This document shows positions 53,215-60,542 of a DNA stretch of 64,000 bases, piece by piece (position 1 is the first letter of the stretch; each line of letters opens with the position of its first letter). Both the position numbers and the translations under genes were made by a program. Below the pieces are notes generated by a model. The model searched no databases. It saw nothing but the letters and a program-made list of their open reading frames with translations, and had not been told where the DNA came from. The stretch covers positions 114,608 to 178,607 of the forward strand of contig CALWDO010000003.1 in assembly GCA_944376715.1 (NCBI GenBank), read 5' to 3'. This DNA is from an uncultured Lachnoclostridium sp. Its GTDB lineage: Bacteria; Bacillota; Clostridia; Lachnospirales; Lachnospiraceae.

Positions 53215-54129
53215 ATGGCATTGCAGGAATGCGGATTAAATCTGAACCGGGTATCAAAAGAGCTTCACCCCCACGGAAGCTTTGAATTTCCCTGCGCGGG
53301 TTATGCTTCTCATCATACAGAAAAAACAGAGGATACCATTCCCTGGCATTGGCATGAAGAAATGGAAATTATATGGATCGCAGAAGGGCAGCTGAAGCTG
53401 AAAACATCCTCATCTTCATTCTTGTTAAGCAAAGGACAGATCGCGGTTATCAATTCTAATATTCTTCATTATGCCGCGGCCGCGCCGGAATGCACGCTGC
53501 ATTCTCTGGTTTTCAGTCCTTTACTGATCACTGGAAACAGTGAATCCATATTTGCCAAAAAATATATCCAACCCCTTTTATCCATCCGTTCATTTTCCGG
53601 TTTCCAGATCAGTGAAGCGGATACTTCGCAGGTATCCGGCTGGTTCAACCGCGCGTTCGAGGCGCTGGCAAACGATGTATGGGGATATGAATTTGTCGTC
53701 CGGGAAAGTCTTTCACAGATCTGCCTCTATCTCTACAGACAATTCGAATCGCGGATGGACGCTGCATCCCCGCCTCCTGACCAGGATAATCTCCGCATCC
53801 GAAAGATGCTGGATTTCCTGCACGAAAATTTTGCCCACAGTATATCGCTGAAAGAAATAGCCGCCGCGGCGGATATCAGCGAACGGGAATGCCTGCGATG
53901 CTTTCAGAAAATGCTTCAGATATCCCCGATCCAATATTTATTAAAGTACCGGGTCATGCAGGGAGCCAAGATGCTGCTTGAGGATCCGGCGGCCAGTATC
54001 TCAGAGGCTGCGGTCCGCTGCGGGTTTGACAGCCCCAGCAATTTCACGAAAATGTTCAGACGCTTTTATAACTGTACGCCGCGGGAATACAGGCACATGC
54101 AAATAGACGGGCCTGTCCGTCATCACTGA
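53215..54129 (+). CDS. AraC-family transcriptional regulator with cupin domain
   Basis: 304 residues. N-terminal AraC cupin-like ligand domain (HWHEEMEIIWIAEGQLKLKT), then two helix-turn-helix motifs at the C-terminus (SLKEIAAAADISERECLRCF and AVRCGFDSPSNFTKMFRRF). Divergent from the broken MFS gene, which it probably controlled. AAAGGAG site. The inducer is unknown; sugars or organic acids are typical. Confidence 0.92.
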   Translation: MALQECGLNLNRVSKELHPHGSFEFPCAGYASHHTEKTEDTIPWHWHEEMEIIWIAEGQLKLKTSSSSFLLSKGQIAVINSNILHYAAAAPECTLHSLVFSPLLITGNSESIFAKKYIQPLLSIRSFSGFQISEADTSQVSGWFNRAFEALANDVWGYEFVVRESLSQICLYLYRQFESRMDAASPPPDQDNLRIRKMLDFLHENFAHSISLKEIAAAADISERECLRCFQKMLQISPIQYLLKYRVMQGAKMLLEDPAASISEAAVRCGFDSPSNFTKMFRRFYNCTPREYRHMQIDGPVRHH

Positions 54130-54160
54130 TTTATTGACAGAGCAATTTTGATTCCATAAG

Positions 54161-54805
54161 TCAAATCAGCAGCCCTTTCATATAGTCCAACACCACATCT
54201 CCGATATAGGCTGCATCCTCCGCCGCATAGGCCGCCGGGAAATTATCCGAAAAAAGGATCTGCGCGGAAGCAGGGTATTCTTCATCACCTGCCCACAGAA
54301 CGAAGCACAGCTTAAGATTTTCCAGAAACTGAAATTCGTATGCTGCGTCCCCGTAGTTTCGGGAAGCCCCTTTCAGCTTCTCCATGATATTTTTGAACGC
54401 ATCCAGCCTGTTCCCGAACATTCTGGCCAGCCTCATTATACAGCGGCCGTAAAACTGACGATAATATACCTCGCCCCACGGGAGATCCCGGTAAGAAAGA
54501 AGATTTCCCGTGGCATCCATATAATCTCCTTCTGTAAAATAGCGGAGCAGCAATACTTTTGCATGAATATCATCGCACAGAACCGCCTGCCCCTCTTCTT
54601 CGTCCTGGCAGTGAATCTCCAGATCCGGATAACTGACCGTATAATTTTTCTCCATAAATTTCACGAGAAAAAGCCGGGTATTTTCGTCATATGGAATTCC
54701 CAGGCGCCGACTGATATCCTTTGGGTCCATATTCTGATATTCCGCAAGGTAATAATGATAGGGCTGCATTTCCAAGCTGTGTTTCTCATACTGTTCCTGT
54801 AACAT
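54161..54805 (-). CDS. DUF3786-domain protein (copy A)
   Basis: 214 residues. It shares with the second copy at 58166: YTVSYPDLEI / ITVKYPEYSM, LLSYRDLPWG / LIRFGELPGG, and a C-terminal helix after AEDAAYIGDVVL / VEDAVTVGTLLL. This matches DUF3786 (uncharacterised, seen in anaerobes with corrinoid or nickel enzymes). Starts inside the end of the upstream CooC-like gene (20-base overlap) with AGGAGG upstream. Cytoplasmic, no metal ligands obvious. Function unknown. Confidence 0.8.
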   Translation of the reverse strand: MLQEQYEKHSLEMQPYHYYLAEYQNMDPKDISRRLGIPYDENTRLFLVKFMEKNYTVSYPDLEIHCQDEEEGQAVLCDDIHAKVLLLRYFTEGDYMDATGNLLSYRDLPWGEVYYRQFYGRCIMRLARMFGNRLDAFKNIMEKLKGASRNYGDAAYEFQFLENLKLCFVLWAGDEEYPASAQILFSDNFPAAYAAEDAAYIGDVVLDYMKGLLI

Positions 54806-55574
54806 GTGATCCCTCCTGTTTCGATGCGAGAGAAATCAGAAATTCTGCCAGGCGTTCAATGGTTTCCGGTTTTTCAGACAGTTCTTTTCCCGTCAGGCCC
54901 TCTTTCATGATCGCGGGATCCGTTCCGAGGCAGACCGCAACCTGTTCAGGTCTCCATATATTTTCATACATCATCTCCCGACTGTCTTCGGTTACTTTAT
55001 TTAAAACATAATAGAAAGGCTTCCCAATGCTCTCTGCCAGTTCCCCGACCTTCTTAGAAAGCTGCAGTGATTCATAAGAAGGATCTACAATCATAAGCAC
55101 CAGATCTACGCCATTATCAATTCCCCTGCCGAAATGTTCCACTCCGGCTTCCATATCCAGCAGCGCGAACTGGTTTTCGGCAAGCCGCAGGTTCTGGACA
55201 AACTGTGTCATGACCGTTCCCATTGCGCAGGAGCAGCCCTCATTGGCCTGATGGATTTTCCCGCTGACCATCAGTTTCACCCCGTCCTTCAGGCTGTAAT
55301 ATTTTTCCGGAATATCTTTCATTGTCCAGGTCTCCTGGAAAAACTGGTGAGTGAACTCCGATAACATCATATCATTCAATACATTCTCTTTTCCCCCGAA
55401 ATATCCTGTAAAATCCCCGGGAAGTTCCATGCCCAGCTGTCTGTGAAGCCCATAATTAGATTCATCCGAATCGATCACCAGCACTTCGTTTCCCCGCCTT
55501 GCCAGAGCTTTCGCCAGCAGGCTGGTGACTGTGCTTTTTCCGCATCCGCCTTTTCCACATATTGTCACTTTCAT
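54786..55574 (-). CDS. CooC-like nickel-insertion ATPase 1
   Basis: 262 residues of the MinD/ArsA/CooC P-loop class. Deviant Walker A GKGGCGKST, and the CooC Cys pair EGCSCAMGT where a dimer binds metal. CooC loads nickel into carbon monoxide dehydrogenase (and acetyl-CoA synthase). A second CooC-like gene lies two genes upstream. No CODH gene is in the window, so the target is inferred. AGGAGA site. Followed by DUF3786 with overlap. Confidence 0.88.
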   Translation of the reverse strand: MKVTICGKGGCGKSTVTSLLAKALARRGNEVLVIDSDESNYGLHRQLGMELPGDFTGYFGGKENVLNDMMLSEFTHQFFQETWTMKDIPEKYYSLKDGVKLMVSGKIHQANEGCSCAMGTVMTQFVQNLRLAENQFALLDMEAGVEHFGRGIDNGVDLVLMIVDPSYESLQLSKKVGELAESIGKPFYYVLNKVTEDSREMMYENIWRPEQVAVCLGTDPAIMKEGLTGKELSEKPETIERLAEFLISLASKQEGSHVTGTV

Positions 55575-55585
55575 ACAAGCATCTC

Positions 55586-55801
55586 CTATAGTTTCTTATT
55601 GTCTCTGTAGTTTTTGAGGTAGTCTTCCAGAGCGACTCCCTCCGGGATCGTAAATCCGCATTGGCAACATACACTGTCCCCTACGGTCAGCCCATCTCTT
55701 TCAAACACCTCGATACCATCCCCGGCACCGCATTCAGGGCAGGCAATCTCTTTGATTACCGCCATTTTCCGAACATCCTGACAATCCGCAAATACAGCCA
55801 T
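55586..55801 (-). CDS. Small zinc-ribbon-like protein
   Basis: 71 residues with two CxxC pairs (ACPECGAGDG and CCQCGFTIPE) spaced like a zinc ribbon, 11 bases upstream of CooC-like 1. The start is the first ATG (GGTG site); an ATG 12 codons later, at MAVIKEIACPE, is an alternative. Probably a metal-binding or electron-carrier helper of the two CooC proteins. Not a known family to me. Confidence 0.7.
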   Translation of the reverse strand: MAVFADCQDVRKMAVIKEIACPECGAGDGIEVFERDGLTVGDSVCCQCGFTIPEGVALEDYLKNYRDNKKL

Positions 55802-55834
55802 TTTTTCACCAGCTTTCTATAAAATCTTCTCGCT

Positions 55835-56605
55835 TCATATACCCAGTTTTTCTATGATCCCTTTCAGCGCTTCCCTGACCGGAGAGTCCGCCGGAAGCTG
55901 CACCGTGGGGCGTCCCTCGCAGTCGAAGCGGTATACGTCATCGTCCTGAGGGACGACTCCCAGCAGGTCCAGATTCTGCTTCTGGATTTCTTCCATCGTT
56001 CCTTTGTCCAGTTCTCCGCCCGGCGCCCGGTTGACGATCAGGCCTACTTTCTTCGGATGAAAATTCAGTTCTTTCATCAGCGCCGCGATTCTTCCGGCCG
56101 CCTGCACCCCTCTCCGCGAGCAGTCGCTGACCAGGATCGCGATCTCCATATTCGGAAGAATCCCTCTGCTGATATGCTCCATACCCGCCTCATTGTCCAC
56201 CACAATATAAGGGTAATGGCTCTGCAGCTTCTGAACCTGCGTCTGTACAATCCCATTTACAAAGCAGTAGCATCCCTGCCCCTGAGATCTGCCCATCACC
56301 ATCAGATCATAGTCGTCTTCTTCCGTCAGGGCGTCGGCGAGCCGGCTTTCCAGATAGGCTGCTTTGGTAATACCGGCGGGTATTTTATATCTTGGATCGA
56401 CACCGGCCCTTTCAATTTCTTCCCGGAGCTCTCCCAACGTCACTCCTGTTTCCACTCCCAGCACCTCGTTAAGATTTGCGTTTGCGTCCGCATCTACGGC
56501 CAGTACCGGTTTTTTCCCGGTTTCGCAGAGATACTGGATCAGCAGGCCGCACAGCGTGGTCTTTCCCACGCCGCCTTTTCCCGATACTGCGATAATATGT
56601 CCCAT
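55835..56605 (-). CDS. CooC-like nickel-insertion ATPase 2
   Basis: 256 residues. P-loop GKGGVGKTT at the N-terminus, CxC in GQGCYCFVNGIVQT (CooC type), DNEAGMEHISRG and VSDCSRRGVQAAGRIAAL. A paralogue of the 54786 gene. The ATG with CAGGAGG at good spacing (MGHIIAVSGKG) was chosen; the frame runs 12 codons further. First in a four-gene run (CooC, zinc ribbon, CooC, DUF3786). Confidence 0.88.
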   Translation of the reverse strand: MGHIIAVSGKGGVGKTTLCGLLIQYLCETGKKPVLAVDADANANLNEVLGVETGVTLGELREEIERAGVDPRYKIPAGITKAAYLESRLADALTEEDDYDLMVMGRSQGQGCYCFVNGIVQTQVQKLQSHYPYIVVDNEAGMEHISRGILPNMEIAILVSDCSRRGVQAAGRIAALMKELNFHPKKVGLIVNRAPGGELDKGTMEEIQKQNLDLLGVVPQDDDVYRFDCEGRPTVQLPADSPVREALKGIIEKLGI

Positions 56606-56645
56606 AATGTCCTCCTGTACATTTTGTATGTTTATAAACATAGTG

Positions 56646-56673
56646 TTGATTATTTCGTTAAATCTATTATAAT
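56646..56673 (+). promoter_or_regulatory. Promoter of the TetR gene
   Basis: TTGATT and TATAAT boxes 16 bases apart on the plus strand, between the CooC-like and TetR genes. Confidence 0.65.
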
Positions 56674-56762
56674 AAAACTGTACCGTGTTTCAATCGTCAG
56701 ATTCAGGAAGCTGTATGATTCCTGAACACTTTTGTATAATTGTACAGAAAGAGGTGTCTGTT

Positions 56763-57428
56763 TTGAGTTCCAAAAGAAATGGCCAGTCCGTGGACCGGCG
56801 TACCAGATATACACAGAATGTCATCCGCGATTCCCTGCTGTCCCTGATGCAGCAGAAACCATTCACCAAAGTTACGGTCACGGAGATCTGCAAACTGTCG
56901 GAGATCAACCGGGGAACTTTTTACCTTCATTATTATGATCTGGATGACGTCCTGGACGATATCATAGAAAAAACCATTCAGGACACAACGCAGGTCTTCG
57001 ACCATGTGATGTGTCCTGAAAAAGACCGATGCACTTACCCTTTCTGCCGGAAAGTACAGGAAAGCCGGGAATTTCGCATTCTTTTTTCCGACGAGACCGC
57101 TTCTGCCCGGCTGCTGGATAAACTCTGCGAACTTTCAAAGGAAGATTTTATTACCAGGCTCATGCAGAACAGCCTGCTCTCTTACGAACAGGCTGAAGCA
57201 TTACTCTACTTTCAGATGAACGGCTGTCTGGCTATCAACAAACGCATGCTGAAGAACAACTGCAGAGACTGGGGGAGTATCCAGCAGGTGATTGACCGTT
57301 TTATAAAATCCGGTCTGGAAAGCTTCCTGATCAAAGATGAACGCCGGAATATGCCGCCAGATCATGAAGAATCTCCGTCAGATCCCCGTCCAGTCCGTAA
57401 GACTTTTCCCGGATCTCATCCGGGATAA
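56763..57428 (+). CDS. TetR/AcrR-family transcriptional regulator
   Basis: 221 residues from a TTG (SSKRNGQSVDRRTRYTQNVI) with AGAGGTG upstream; ATG 56715 and GTG 56685 are in-frame alternatives. N-terminal helix-turn-helix is KVTVTEICKLSEINRGTFYL, and the rest is a TetR_C_33-like ligand domain. Divergent from the CooC operon, which it may control. The last 98 bases overlap the convergent Sir2-like gene, and the matching protein tail (HEESPSDPRPVRKTFPGSHP) looks like a read-through extension. Confidence 0.88.
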   Translation: MSSKRNGQSVDRRTRYTQNVIRDSLLSLMQQKPFTKVTVTEICKLSEINRGTFYLHYYDLDDVLDDIIEKTIQDTTQVFDHVMCPEKDRCTYPFCRKVQESREFRILFSDETASARLLDKLCELSKEDFITRLMQNSLLSYEQAEALLYFQMNGCLAINKRMLKNNCRDWGSIQQVIDRFIKSGLESFLIKDERRNMPPDHEESPSDPRPVRKTFPGSHPG

Positions 57429-58191
57429 AAATCTCGCCCAGGTTAATCGTCACATAAACAGCTTGCGGTTCCTGTGCCGCAAGCCGCATCAAAGGCGCTT
57501 TGATCAGCTGATTTCTCCACCCGATGCCTAATTCCAGGATGACCAGCTTCTTTCCATGATATCGTTCCAGGAATATCTCCAGGCGCTTTCGGCTCTCCAT
57601 ATCCGGAATGAAATTCCTGTCGGTTTCCATATGTACCTGCATAGATCCGCCGCAGACCGGGCATCTGGGGATCAGTTCCGACAGACTTCTTCCTTCCTGC
57701 TCCGCCAGAGTCATTCTCTCCGCCAGAGCCGCCCAGGAATAGATCCGGTCATGGCACCGGGAGGCACACTGCATGGTCAGCCAGTTCCCTTCCACCTCAT
57801 AGATCTTCCCGGGAGCAAATCCGCACATTTCAAAATGGCACTCCCCGTTGGAAGTAATGATAAAATAGTCCTTTTCCCCAATAAGTTTTTTCAAATCGGA
57901 CATCACCCGGGATTCCCGGTATTCCCCGCAGTAACGATGGACCAGACGGCTCCAGAAACTCCATTTTTCCTCTTCGGACGGCCACCTGGCTCCCATTCCC
58001 TGGAAAATGCAGCTGATCCCGTATTTCCTTTTCAAATCTCCAAACAATTCTTCAAACGCCTGGTTATCCGCAAACAGATGCAGCCCCTCCGCAATGGACA
58101 GCCCGTTGCTGGCACCGATTAGAATGGCGTCTGCCTCCCCGATCCTGCTGATGATCTGTTTTCTGTCACTCAAATATTTTCCCCCTCTCAT
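57331..58191 (-). CDS. Sir2-superfamily protein 1 (catalytic His absent)
   Basis: 286 residues with a Sir2-like Rossmann fold: DAILIGASNGLSIAEGLHLF (NAD loop), YFIITSNGECHF (TQN-like, Asn 115) and four Cys of a zinc ribbon (QCASRC, Cys 142/146; RCPVCGG, Cys 177/180). The HG catalytic histidine of sirtuins is EGN here (VEGNWLTMQC, Glu 134), so NAD-dependent deacetylation is doubtful. ATG at 58191 or the better-placed TTG at 58173 (GGGGG site). Overlaps the DUF3786 B gene. May bind or hydrolyse NAD. Confidence 0.78.
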   Translation of the reverse strand: MRGGKYLSDRKQIISRIGEADAILIGASNGLSIAEGLHLFADNQAFEELFGDLKRKYGISCIFQGMGARWPSEEEKWSFWSRLVHRYCGEYRESRVMSDLKKLIGEKDYFIITSNGECHFEMCGFAPGKIYEVEGNWLTMQCASRCHDRIYSWAALAERMTLAEQEGRSLSELIPRCPVCGGSMQVHMETDRNFIPDMESRKRLEIFLERYHGKKLVILELGIGWRNQLIKAPLMRLAAQEPQAVYVTINLGEIFIPDEIREKSYGLDGDLTEILHDLAAYSGVHL

Positions 58192-58795
58192 ATTGACCGC
58201 CGTTTTTCTGTATCTCTTCCAGGAGCAGCGTTCCTACCGTTACCGCGTCCTCTACAGACAGGAAATGTCCTGCGCTGCTGTCAAGAAACATTCTCCCGCT
58301 TCCGACCATCTCTTCGTCCGCGAACCATATTTTCAATGTTACAGGATAGAAGGGGAGGAAAGAAAACTCTGCCGCAAAATCTGCATTGGAGGAAAACATT
58401 TTGCCTCCCAGAGACCGGCAGACCGCACCCAGCTTCTTTTCCGGCCAGTTTCCCAGATCACGGCCGACCGTCTGCTCGCACAATCTGTCAAAGCCCCCTC
58501 CTCTTACCATCCCTCCCGGAAGCTCTCCGAATCTTATCAGCTTCCCTGTCAGGCTGCTCCGGTCCGCCATATCCATATAGTGAAGAATCACCAGCTGGTG
58601 CCATTCGTTCACTGTTTTGGCCATACTATATTCCGGATATTTTACGGTGATGCTTTTCCCGAGTGAGGACAGGCAGAACTCCGATGTCTCCGGCGAGAAC
58701 CGGATTCCGGTATTTCTTCCGATTTCCTCCGGAGCTTTCCCGCAGAGCCGCTGCAGCGCCGCCTGCTTCATGTTTTCAAAGGCTGTATTCTTCAT
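58166..58795 (-). CDS. DUF3786-domain protein (copy B)
   Basis: 209 residues, related to DUF3786 copy A (for example ITVKYPEYSM and the C-terminal VEDAVTVGTLLLEE). It is between the two Sir2-like genes with four-base overlap on one side and 26 bases on the other, so the three are co-translated. Cys residues are scattered (LCGKAPEE, SEFCLSS, CEQTVG, AVCRSLGG) but no clear metal site. Function unknown. Confidence 0.78.
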   Translation of the reverse strand: MKNTAFENMKQAALQRLCGKAPEEIGRNTGIRFSPETSEFCLSSLGKSITVKYPEYSMAKTVNEWHQLVILHYMDMADRSSLTGKLIRFGELPGGMVRGGGFDRLCEQTVGRDLGNWPEKKLGAVCRSLGGKMFSSNADFAAEFSFLPFYPVTLKIWFADEEMVGSGRMFLDSSAGHFLSVEDAVTVGTLLLEEIQKNGGQYERGKIFE

Positions 58796-59763
58796 ATCTC
58801 TTTCCCCATTCTTTCCACGGCATCCTTCAGCACCCCGGCGATATCGCCCACAATGACCATTCCTTTGTCTTCTATTTCTTTCGGCAGAAAATCATATTGG
58901 TTATTCACTGCGATATACCGGGCATTCGGGAAACTCAAGGTCAGGTTCCAGAAAGGCTCCTGAATGAACATGGGAGTCAGCCGCCCGACGCCCAATTCCA
59001 GAAACAACATTTTCCGGTCCTTATGCTCCAGCACATAGCGGGACACCTTTTCATACTGTTCCTCGTACTTTTTCCCCTGGAGGAAATTCCCGTATCCCCG
59101 CACCCATGGGAACGCTTCTCCTCCGCAGTGAGGACACCGGGGAATCAGTTCCGAAGGCACGGAAGTCCCTTCTCCCATGGCCTTTACCATCTCTTCCACC
59201 GGTTTTACCGCGTCCCAGGTATCGTCGGTACAACAGCCGGCACACTGGAAAAACCGGTGGTCGCCCTGGATCTGCGCCACCTGAGTCTCCGGATAGATCT
59301 TTATAAACTGCGTGTCCTGATTGGTAGTGATGACAAAAAAGTCTTTTCCCTGCAGAAGACGGTCCAGATCCCTGTAGGGTTCCCGGAGCCCGGCAGTCTG
59401 GGTGGTGTGAAGAAAAGTAGCAAGATAACCCCAGAACTCCTCCCGGCTGTCCCACTGACGCATCATACCGTCAAAAGCTCCCTTAAAATGATATTTCTCC
59501 GCGTATTTTCCAAAATATTTCCGGTAAGAGGCATTATCCTCATAATAAAAGTCGCCGCCGCCTGCCGCGGACAGGCCCGAAGCGCCACCTACCAGGATAC
59601 ACTCTGCCTCTTTTATTTCACCGACCAGCCGCCCGATCTGTTCTTCATACGGAAGCGCCGTTTTCTCCGATAATGAGTACGGCGTTTTCCCTTCCGCATA
59701 CAGTCCGTAATATCTGGAATAATTCATCTGTGTCTGCATGACAAGATTTTCATAAAAAGTCAC
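58792..59763 (-). CDS. Sir2-superfamily protein 2 (catalytic His replaced by Gln)
   Basis: 323 residues with the same Sir2 architecture: CILVGGASGLSAAGGGDFYY, FFVITTNQDTQFI (TTNQD motif, Asn 148), zinc Cys CAGCC (174, 177) and RCPHCGG (210, 213). At the HG position the sequence is IQGDHRFFQC with Gln 166. In class-M sirtuins of Firmicutes (SirTM), as I recall, a Gln takes the histidine's place and the enzyme does ADP-ribosyl transfer. N-terminal 40 residues are an extra extension. First gene of the Sir2-DUF3786-Sir2 operon, divergent from Rrf2. Confidence 0.78.
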   Translation of the reverse strand: MTFYENLVMQTQMNYSRYYGLYAEGKTPYSLSEKTALPYEEQIGRLVGEIKEAECILVGGASGLSAAGGGDFYYEDNASYRKYFGKYAEKYHFKGAFDGMMRQWDSREEFWGYLATFLHTTQTAGLREPYRDLDRLLQGKDFFVITTNQDTQFIKIYPETQVAQIQGDHRFFQCAGCCTDDTWDAVKPVEEMVKAMGEGTSVPSELIPRCPHCGGEAFPWVRGYGNFLQGKKYEEQYEKVSRYVLEHKDRKMLFLELGVGRLTPMFIQEPFWNLTLSFPNARYIAVNNQYDFLPKEIEDKGMVIVGDIAGVLKDAVERMGKEI

Positions 59764-59827
59764 GATTTACCACTCCTGTTCACATTTGTTGTAAATATTA
59801 TTTTAACACCACTAATTTAACATCCGG

Positions 59828-59856
59828 TTGCACGCTTGTCAATATGTTGTTATAAT
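59828..59856 (+). promoter_or_regulatory. Promoter of the Rrf2 gene
   Basis: TTGCAC and TATAAT boxes 17 bases apart, about 95 bases upstream of the Rrf2 ATG, leaving a long leader. Confidence 0.7.
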
Positions 59857-59871
59857 AAAATTAACATCAAA

Positions 59872-59930
59872 GGTTGCCATTCACAGGCAGCGAGTGCGCA
59901 TGCAGGTGGAGCGAGCTGTGAATAGTAACC
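59872..59930 (+). ncRNA. Structured leader hairpin of the Rrf2 mRNA
   Basis: GGTTGCCATTCACAG pairs with CTGTGAATAGTAACC (one mismatch, one G-U) around a 29-base loop rich in GC. It starts about 15 bases after the -10 box and ends 20 bases before the ATG. It could be a regulatory leader or a dispersed palindromic repeat. Confidence 0.5.
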
Positions 59931-59949
59931 ATCCAAGGAGGAAACAGCC

Positions 59950-60378
59950 ATGAAATATTCCACGAAAGTCAGCGACGCCGTCCATATCCTGGCTTTTATC
60001 CAGTTAAATCCTACCGGTTCCCTGTCCAGCGACAGTATCGCGAAGAGCATGCACACCAATCCCGGATGCGTACGCCAGCTCATGTCCGCGCTCCGCAAAG
60101 CCGGGCTTTTATCCAGCATAAAAGGACATCCCCGGCCGTCGCTGGCGAAGGAACCTTCTTCTACTACCCTTCTGGACGTCTATAAAGCAGTCGAAGGCGA
60201 CAAACCTCTTCTCCATCTGGACACCCATACAAATCCGGAATGCGGAGTGGGCGTCCATATCCAGCTATCGCTTCAGGACTACTTTGACCAGATCCAGAAA
60301 ACCGCAGAAGAAGAAATGCGGCATATCACGCTCCAGGACATCCTGGACCGTTATCAGGAAAAAATTTCCGGAAAATGA
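59950..60378 (+). CDS. Rrf2-family transcriptional regulator
   Basis: 142 residues. Winged helix at about 10-60 (LSSDSIAKSMHTNPGCVRQL then LMSALRKAGLLSSIKG) and the Rrf2 tail with TTLLDVYKAVEG. The IscR/NsrR type holds a cluster on three Cys; this protein has Cys at 40 and in NPECGVGVHI only, so a normal Fe-S site is unlikely. It lies between the Sir2 operon and rnf on the plus strand. AAGGAGG site. Could sense redox or NO by other means. Confidence 0.85.
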   Translation: MKYSTKVSDAVHILAFIQLNPTGSLSSDSIAKSMHTNPGCVRQLMSALRKAGLLSSIKGHPRPSLAKEPSSTTLLDVYKAVEGDKPLLHLDTHTNPECGVGVHIQLSLQDYFDQIQKTAEEEMRHITLQDILDRYQEKISGK

Positions 60379-60404
60379 TATCCCTTGATTTTTCCTATAC
60401 AGTC

Positions 60405-60434
60405 TTGTCAATCCTATAGATAGTATGGTAAAAT
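60405..60434 (+). promoter_or_regulatory. Promoter of the rnf operon
   Basis: TTGTCA and TAAAAT boxes 18 bases apart, 108 bases before rnfC. Two GC-rich stems follow (one is GGCGGAAGTACCTTCCGCC) before the rnfC start; no known riboswitch recognised. Confidence 0.6.
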
Positions 60435-60542
60435 ACGTGTGATATTTTTTTAACAATCTTTACCCCGGCGCTTCTGCGGGGCGCCCCACACTGGCGGAAG
60501 TACCTTCCGCCTTATTACACAAAACAAAAGGAGAAACAGGAT

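Noticed and set aside
60435-60542. A riboswitch upstream of rnfC
   Set aside because: Two small GC stems are present, but they match no riboswitch class I know and lack a conserved core.
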